A stretch of 64,000 nt of DNA from contig NZ_CP145608.1 in the NCBI RefSeq assembly GCF_036884295.1, forward strand, positions 1,426,001-1,490,000. The letters are read 5' to 3'. Each line of letters begins with the position of its first letter. Position 1 is the first letter of the stretch. The notes under the pieces were generated by a model, which was given only the letters and a program-made list of their open reading frames with translations, was not told where the DNA came from and did not search any database. This document shows positions 59,448 to 64,000 of the stretch, one piece after another. The position numbers were made by a program, and so were the translations under genes. Origin of the DNA: Brochothrix thermosphacta DSM 20171 = FSL F6-1036. GTDB lineage: Bacteria; Bacillota; Bacilli; Lactobacillales; Listeriaceae.

Positions 59448-62045
59448 CTAAAATTTTATTTTTAACGTTAAACTATCATACGCAGGAACTTCAAAATTTT
59501 GTTCTTGTCTTGTTTCTATGGCGTTAACGACTGTTACTTTACTCAAATCTAGCGTGCTTGTATCTAACGGGAAGGTTGTCTTTGTGGGGTTTTGCACACG
59601 CACAATCCAACTATCCGCATCATAATATGAGGGGTGACAGGCTGTTACTAACGTATTATCTGGGAATCTGATGATTTCTAACCGTTGTGCCAAATTCAGT
59701 AAACGTTCTGATTTTTGAATTTTATTATCGATACGATGCAAGAAAAAATTAAGTGTTTGATGTTGATAATCAATATTTTCTTGTTCATATGCTGCTGCTA
59801 ATTCTGCAGTGTTTTGTTCATCAAACGCCGCTTCTGCCACATAAAAACCAAATTCAAAACAATGCTCTCCACGTAATTGTGACTCTTCGGTTGGAATAAA
59901 GACATGACCTCGTTTTGTTGTATCACCAGATGCACGACCTGGACGATATAATAAATCGGGTTTACCTAATTGGCCGGTTGTCGCTAATAACGTCACACAA
60001 ATTTGATGGCGTGACACTTCATATTCTTTGATCCCTTTAGTTAAAACGGTAAAGACGTTCTCTTCATCTGACATCGACACACTTTTAACTAGCGGTTCGA
60101 TATTCACTGGGCGTTCAACATAATTTTTTTCCCAATCGGGCACGTCATGATTTTCGCGTGTTACAAAGCCAAAAGGCAACGACGCAATACTTTGTTCATT
60201 CGCAATGTCTGTTTGAAACAACACACGTAAACGATGACTATCCACTTGATTGTTCACACGTAAAGCGCTTTGAATAATTGAGCTGCCTGTTGCTAGTTCT
60301 ATCGTCAATTCCACAGCAACCTCGCCTGTTTCTTGTGTATCGATACGTTGTTCTAAATTAAGTGGTAACTGATAGGTTGCCGTTAAAATCAAGCGTGAGA
60401 AAGTGGGTGATTCTTCCACTCTCGCATGATCAAACCCTAATAACAAAGCTTGTTCGTTTTCTAAAGGTGAGAAATCATAGGTGTCGCCATTATTGCCAAT
60501 ATCCTCTAATTGAATCACGTGCTCGATAATTTTTCCAGAAGCTAAATGTAAATTGAGTTGCTTATTCTCGAAAACAAGCGTGTAGTTTTCATTTCCAATT
60601 TGCTTTGCATCAGTGGGTACAATCGTTTGCAGTTCTTTTTCTGCATTTGCAAATTCAATCACTTTATAGCCTAAAGCAGGTAATTCCACAGCAATACGTA
60701 CTTTTAAAATAAAGTAACCCGGTTCTTGAATAAAGATATTACCGTTAGGTGTTTCTTGCATGATATTATCACGTGCGGCAACAAATTCTTCTGCAATGAT
60801 AGTCGCATCTCGATGATTCACAAATTGAATGTCTTTTGTTTCAGTAATCACCGTGATTGTTTTATAGCCGTTGAATACTGTCAAGTCTGTGTTAAAGATG
60901 ATAACTTCTTTATCTGTTAAAGCTAAATCATCTGCAATTTTCTTAACAATTGTATTCTCAATACTATCGGCCATTTCGTTAGCCTCTTTCATTCGGTGCA
61001 TAATATCTTCTGCCACAGCATCAGATACACAGCCTGCTAAACTATCGTGCGCTTGACCTTCTAACACTTTTTTCCAAATTAACATTAACAATCGTTCTGA
61101 AATATTGATGCCACATGCTTTGGAAATGACTAATAACGGTTCAATTCGCTTCAATAATTTCTGTTCCATGTGATAGTTCGCTACTTTAATGTTCATCCGA
61201 CTTGAACCAATTGTTTTATGCACACGCGCCAATTTTGGCTCACGAAATTCACCTTGATACTGTTCCAATTCTGGTAATGTTTCAACATAGGCTATGAAGT
61301 CTTGATATGTGCTCATTTGATAGTCATGTTGACCAATTTCATTTAACCCTGCGATTTTATCACTAAAATCATGAATAATATTTAATTGATCATTCCCTGA
61401 TGGAATTAAGACTTCCTCCGTTTGACTCCGTTCAGCAATAAAATCAATGGCAGGATCTAAACGTCCCTCAGCAAAAGCACTGCTTGCTTCCAACAACATT
61501 CCCGTACCATAACCATGGGGCATGTTAATCGCCGTTACCTCTCGATTTTCTGCTAAGCCGCGCCATTTAAAATAAGGTGACGTAACTTGTGTACCTAAAT
61601 CAATCCCACGCCAGAAAATCAATGATTTGAAGCCCACTTGATTCAGTAAAGTCGGTATTTGCGCATTGAAACCAAACGTATCTGGTAAATAACCTATCGG
61701 TAAATAATCGCCGTATTTTTTACTATCAAAAATCCCAATCATCGCATTGCGTAAAATGGATTCCCCTTGCGTAAAAAAGGCATCTGTTTGTGTATACCAT
61801 GGGCCGATAAACAATTGTTTATCAGCGACTAATTGGCGGATGGCCTCTAACTTATCAGGGTGTAACGTCATGTAGTCATCTAAAATCGAAATCTGTCCGT
61901 CCAGTACAAAGGTTGCTTCAGGATGTGCTAACAACTCTTCAATCACCTCTGTAAACAATTGTTCACTGAGTACTAATGAATCTGCTGAAGTAAAGTACCA
62001 TTCACGATCCCAATGCGTATGATTGACAATATGTGCTTTCGTCAT
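59448..62045 (-). CDS. Alpha-mannosidase, GH38 family (PTS-linked, MngB-like)
   Basis: 865 aa. Zinc ligands sit in VNHTHWDREWYF (His11 and Asp13 region), and the nucleophile is likely Asp122 in IGYLPDTFGFNAQ. EGQAHDSLAGCVSDAVAEDI is the conserved third block. It differs from the other GH38 in this window in most of its length. Position after a fructose-type PTS recalls mngA-mngB, in which MngB cleaves phosphorylated mannosylglycerate. A phosphorylated alpha-mannoside is the likely substrate. It lies 20 bp after the EIIC gene. Confidence 0.92.
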   Translation of the reverse strand: MTKAHIVNHTHWDREWYFTSADSLVLSEQLFTEVIEELLAHPEATFVLDGQISILDDYMTLHPDKLEAIRQLVADKQLFIGPWYTQTDAFFTQGESILRNAMIGIFDSKKYGDYLPIGYLPDTFGFNAQIPTLLNQVGFKSLIFWRGIDLGTQVTSPYFKWRGLAENREVTAINMPHGYGTGMLLEASSAFAEGRLDPAIDFIAERSQTEEVLIPSGNDQLNIIHDFSDKIAGLNEIGQHDYQMSTYQDFIAYVETLPELEQYQGEFREPKLARVHKTIGSSRMNIKVANYHMEQKLLKRIEPLLVISKACGINISERLLMLIWKKVLEGQAHDSLAGCVSDAVAEDIMHRMKEANEMADSIENTIVKKIADDLALTDKEVIIFNTDLTVFNGYKTITVITETKDIQFVNHRDATIIAEEFVAARDNIMQETPNGNIFIQEPGYFILKVRIAVELPALGYKVIEFANAEKELQTIVPTDAKQIGNENYTLVFENKQLNLHLASGKIIEHVIQLEDIGNNGDTYDFSPLENEQALLLGFDHARVEESPTFSRLILTATYQLPLNLEQRIDTQETGEVAVELTIELATGSSIIQSALRVNNQVDSHRLRVLFQTDIANEQSIASLPFGFVTRENHDVPDWEKNYVERPVNIEPLVKSVSMSDEENVFTVLTKGIKEYEVSRHQICVTLLATTGQLGKPDLLYRPGRASGDTTKRGHVFIPTEESQLRGEHCFEFGFYVAEAAFDEQNTAELAAAYEQENIDYQHQTLNFFLHRIDNKIQKSERLLNLAQRLEIIRFPDNTLVTACHPSYYDADSWIVRVQNPTKTTFPLDTSTLDLSKVTVVNAIETRQEQNFEVPAYDSLTLKIKF

Positions 62046-62065
62046 AATAACCTCCTATTGTTAAT

Positions 62066-63166
62066 TTATGCTTCCCACTCTGCTTCATCAATATCATCAA
62101 TGACTGTTTCTTCATCTACAATCACTGGGTTTCCACGTAAGAGTATCGTTAATCCTGCTACTACAAATGTACCGACTGCGATAGAAAGAACGTAGATTGG
62201 CCACATTTCAACTGTGAACCAGCCATAAAAACCGCTGATTGGCGCTTTATTAACCGAACCTAAACCAACTGCTAATGCACTACCAATTGCGGAACCGATC
62301 ACAGTGACTGGCATAACTTTTAGTGGTGATTCAACTGCAAATGGAATTGCACCCTCACTGATACCCACAAAGCCCATTACTAATGAAGATTTACCCGCTT
62401 CGCGCAATTCTGTGTTATATTTACGTTTCGCTAAAATTGTCGCTAAACCTAAACCAAGTGGTGGAATAATAATCGCAACTTGTGCCGCTGTGTTCGGTGC
62501 ATAGATCCCTGTTGTTAACAATGCCATTGCTGTTGTGACTGCTGCTTTGTTAACAGGTCCACCTAGGTCAAACCCAACCATACCACCGATAATCGCTGCC
62601 ATTAAAATTTGGTTTGTACCTGAAAGACCATTTAACCAGTTTTCTAAGCCTGTATTTAAACTTGCAAACGGGATACCTACAACGTAGTTAATTAAAAGAA
62701 CGGTAATCAATGTACCAAATACGGGTACGATAAAGACGGGAACAACGGATGCCGCTGCTTTTGGTAATTTTACATATTTCTTTAACAATAAACAGGTATA
62801 ACCTGCAATTAAACCGGCTGCTAAAGCACCTAGGAAACCAGCACCAATATCTTTTACTAACATCCCAGCAACTAAACCTGGGGCAATTGCTAACTTATCG
62901 GAAATTGAGTACCCAATAAAAGCTGCGATTACAGGGAACATTAACCCTAATGCCATGCCCCCAAAACCATCTAAGCTATGTAACAAACGAATTAAGTTGT
63001 TAGCACTTTCAGCATGCTTCGCATCCCAAATATCTGCAATGCCATAAATAGAACCACCCACGCGTGATATTGCCATTATAACTGCCCCTGCAATAACCAA
63101 TGGAATCATATACGAAATCCCTGTTAGTACGTGTTTTTTTAGTTCACTCCCAATTGTTTTCATCAT
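62066..63166 (-). CDS. Fructose/mannosylglycerate-type PTS EIIC
   Basis: About 366 aa membrane permease. GISYMIPLVIAGAVIMAISR at the start and MVGFDLGGPVNKAAVTTAMA in the middle are Fru-family EIIC signatures. GFVGISEGAIPFAVESPLKVMP is the third. About nine hydrophobic segments. Start uncertain: ATG 63166 (GAGG 9 bp upstream) is preferred over ATGs at 63181 and 63163. It is the third gene of the split IIA-IIB-IIC set. Confidence 0.92.
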   Translation of the reverse strand: MMKTIGSELKKHVLTGISYMIPLVIAGAVIMAISRVGGSIYGIADIWDAKHAESANNLIRLLHSLDGFGGMALGLMFPVIAAFIGYSISDKLAIAPGLVAGMLVKDIGAGFLGALAAGLIAGYTCLLLKKYVKLPKAAASVVPVFIVPVFGTLITVLLINYVVGIPFASLNTGLENWLNGLSGTNQILMAAIIGGMVGFDLGGPVNKAAVTTAMALLTTGIYAPNTAAQVAIIIPPLGLGLATILAKRKYNTELREAGKSSLVMGFVGISEGAIPFAVESPLKVMPVTVIGSAIGSALAVGLGSVNKAPISGFYGWFTVEMWPIYVLSIAVGTFVVAGLTILLRGNPVIVDEETVIDDIDEAEWEA

Positions 63167-63199
63167 TATCTTCATCCTCATTTCCCTATTTTAGTGGTA

Positions 63200-63517
63200 T
63201 TAGTTATCAACTAAATTTAAAGCATCTTGAATCACTTTTTGACCATCTTTAATTGGTGCATTCACAGGTACTTCTAAAATGTGTTTTCCAGCAAAACGTT
63301 CTTTGTCACGAACTTTGGTATCCACTGCAAAGATAACAACTTCGGCAATTCCTGCATCTTTTTCAGTGAGCGCATTCTCAATCCCCAATGCCCCTTGCGT
63401 TTCGACCTTAATAAGGACATCCATTTGTTTTGCTGCTTTCTTGAGCGCTTGAGCGGCCATAAATGTATGAGCCACCCCTGTTGCACATGCTGTAATTGCG
63501 ATTACTTTTCTTTTCAT
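63200..63517 (-). CDS. Fructose-type PTS EIIB
   Basis: 105 aa. Phospho-cysteine Cys11 is in AITACATGVAHTFMAAQAL. ALGIENALTEKDAGIAEVVIFAVD is typical. Start set at ATG 63517, with AAAGGGG about 9 bp upstream. An ATG at 63526 sits directly on that site. It overlaps or abuts the EIIA stop, indicating coupling. Confidence 0.92.
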   Translation of the reverse strand: MKRKVIAITACATGVAHTFMAAQALKKAAKQMDVLIKVETQGALGIENALTEKDAGIAEVVIFAVDTKVRDKERFAGKHILEVPVNAPIKDGQKVIQDALNLVDN

Positions 63518-63518
63518 A

Positions 63519-63977
63519 TTATTCATCCCCTTTACTTAATATTGTAAGTACTGCTTCAGGTGTTGTTGCTTCTTTCAATGCTGCGACGATATCATCATCC
63601 ATTAATTTTGTGGCAATTTCGGATAATAAACGTAAATGACCATCGGTTTTATCCGCATCACTGATTGCCAATAATATCAGTAAGTTAACGGGTTGATCAT
63701 CCAATGATTCCCATTCAATATCCTGTGACGTCCTCGCGAATACAATCGTGGATTCCGTTACTGTGGTACTTTTACCATGAGGAATAGCAATCGCATTGCC
63801 AATCCCAGTTGTGGCATGTATTTCACGTTCTAGTACAGACGCTAAAAACACTTCCGCATCTGCTACAAAACCAGCATGTGCTAATTTTTGACTGATCTCA
63901 CCGATGACTTCTTCTTTTTTTGTGCCTTGTAAATCAAATAAAACATTTTGTTTTTTTAGAATTTCTTCAACTTTCAT
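63519..63977 (-). CDS. Fructose/mannitol-type PTS EIIA
   Basis: 152 aa from ATG 63977 (GAAGGGTG upstream; the in-frame GTG at 63986 lies inside it). The active-site histidine is His67 in GIGNAIAIPHGKS. The PTS_EIIA_2 fold continues to DGHLRLLSEIATKLMDD. It receives phosphate from HPr and passes it to EIIB. It is the first gene seen of this operon; its promoter and any regulator lie beyond the right edge. Confidence 0.92.
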   Translation of the reverse strand: MKVEEILKKQNVLFDLQGTKKEEVIGEISQKLAHAGFVADAEVFLASVLEREIHATTGIGNAIAIPHGKSTTVTESTIVFARTSQDIEWESLDDQPVNLLILLAISDADKTDGHLRLLSEIATKLMDDDIVAALKEATTPEAVLTILSKGDE

Positions 63978-64000
63978 ACGTATCACCCTTCATTAATAAT

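Overview
The window comes from a low-GC Gram-positive bacterium (Bacillota). Shine-Dalgarno sites are strong (AGGAGG type), sigma-A style promoters and U-run terminators are clear, and codons are A/T-rich. Gene families such as YesMN/LplABC, RpiR and YkkCD, plus an Enterococcus/Listeria-style eut operon with an ANTAR regulator, point to Lactobacillales (Carnobacteriaceae or Enterococcaceae) or Listeriaceae. The species cannot be named from the sequence alone. No rRNA, tRNA, prophage, CRISPR array or intact insertion sequence was seen.

Layout. (1) 1-7352, minus strand: histidine biosynthesis, hisZ-G-D-B-H-A-F-I in one overlapping operon. A terminator follows, then a second promoter for hisE-hisC; hisC runs off the left edge. 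(2) 7425-10234: NlpC/P60 hydrolase, a DUF4064-like membrane protein, a KTSC protein and L-lactate dehydrogenase. (3) 10235-15200: lactate permease lctP, divergent from ldh across a region with a long-range 10-bp inverted repeat. Next come an intergenic array of structured repeats, a GNAT acetyltransferase, a histidine phosphatase and a relic of a zinc-type dehydrogenase. (4) 15231-30715, minus strand: a full ethanolamine utilization (eut) operon, in the order eutP, eutT, B12-riboswitch RNA, eutG, S, V, W, A, B, C, L, K-like, E, M, D, TIGR02536-like, N, H, Q. It carries four dual-hairpin/terminator leaders of the kind bound by EutV. In this sequence eutV itself is interrupted by a single-base frameshift. 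(5) 30740-34862: a beta-glucoside PTS, 6-phospho-beta-glucosidase and RpiR regulator cluster, with a small membrane protein. (6) 34879-39048: an HD hydrolase, rsgA behind an attenuator-like leader, a PucR-type regulator, and an MsmX/UgpC-type ATPase followed by a second copy of the intergenic repeat array. (7) 39595-55481: a mannose-glycan locus. It has a YesMN two-component system, YesL, an LplABC-type oligosaccharide ABC transporter that lacks its own ATPase, GH92, a GntR/LacI regulator, GH125, GH38 and a ROK sugar kinase. (8) 55530-59446: decayed genes, a nucleoside hydrolase, a DnaQ-like exonuclease and a guanidine-I riboswitch controlling a YkkCD-type exporter pair. (9) 59448-63977: a second GH38 enzyme with a split fructose/mannosylglycerate-type PTS (IIA, IIB, IIC).

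How it fits together. Ethanolamine is imported by EutH and cleaved by B12-dependent EutBC, which EutA reactivates. Acetaldehyde is then handled inside a microcompartment (EutS, L, K, M, N) by EutE, EutG and EutD. EutVW-type antitermination and a B12-sensing RNA would make expression depend on both ethanolamine and cofactor. The mannose cluster encodes intracellular-looking exo-mannosidases for alpha-1,2 (GH92), alpha-1,6 (GH125) and other alpha linkages (GH38), consistent with import and trimming of high-mannose oligosaccharides.

Most unusual non-coding structure. (a) A composite dispersed element sits at 12186-12950 and 39094-39550, in which a conserved hairpin core lies inside terminator-like stems of different sequence. 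(b) The rsgA leader has a 22-codon ORF and two mutually exclusive hairpins, one of which hides the Shine-Dalgarno. (c) A 21-bp-phased direct repeat, conserved at 14 of 15 bases, lies just upstream of the oligosaccharide ABC promoter.
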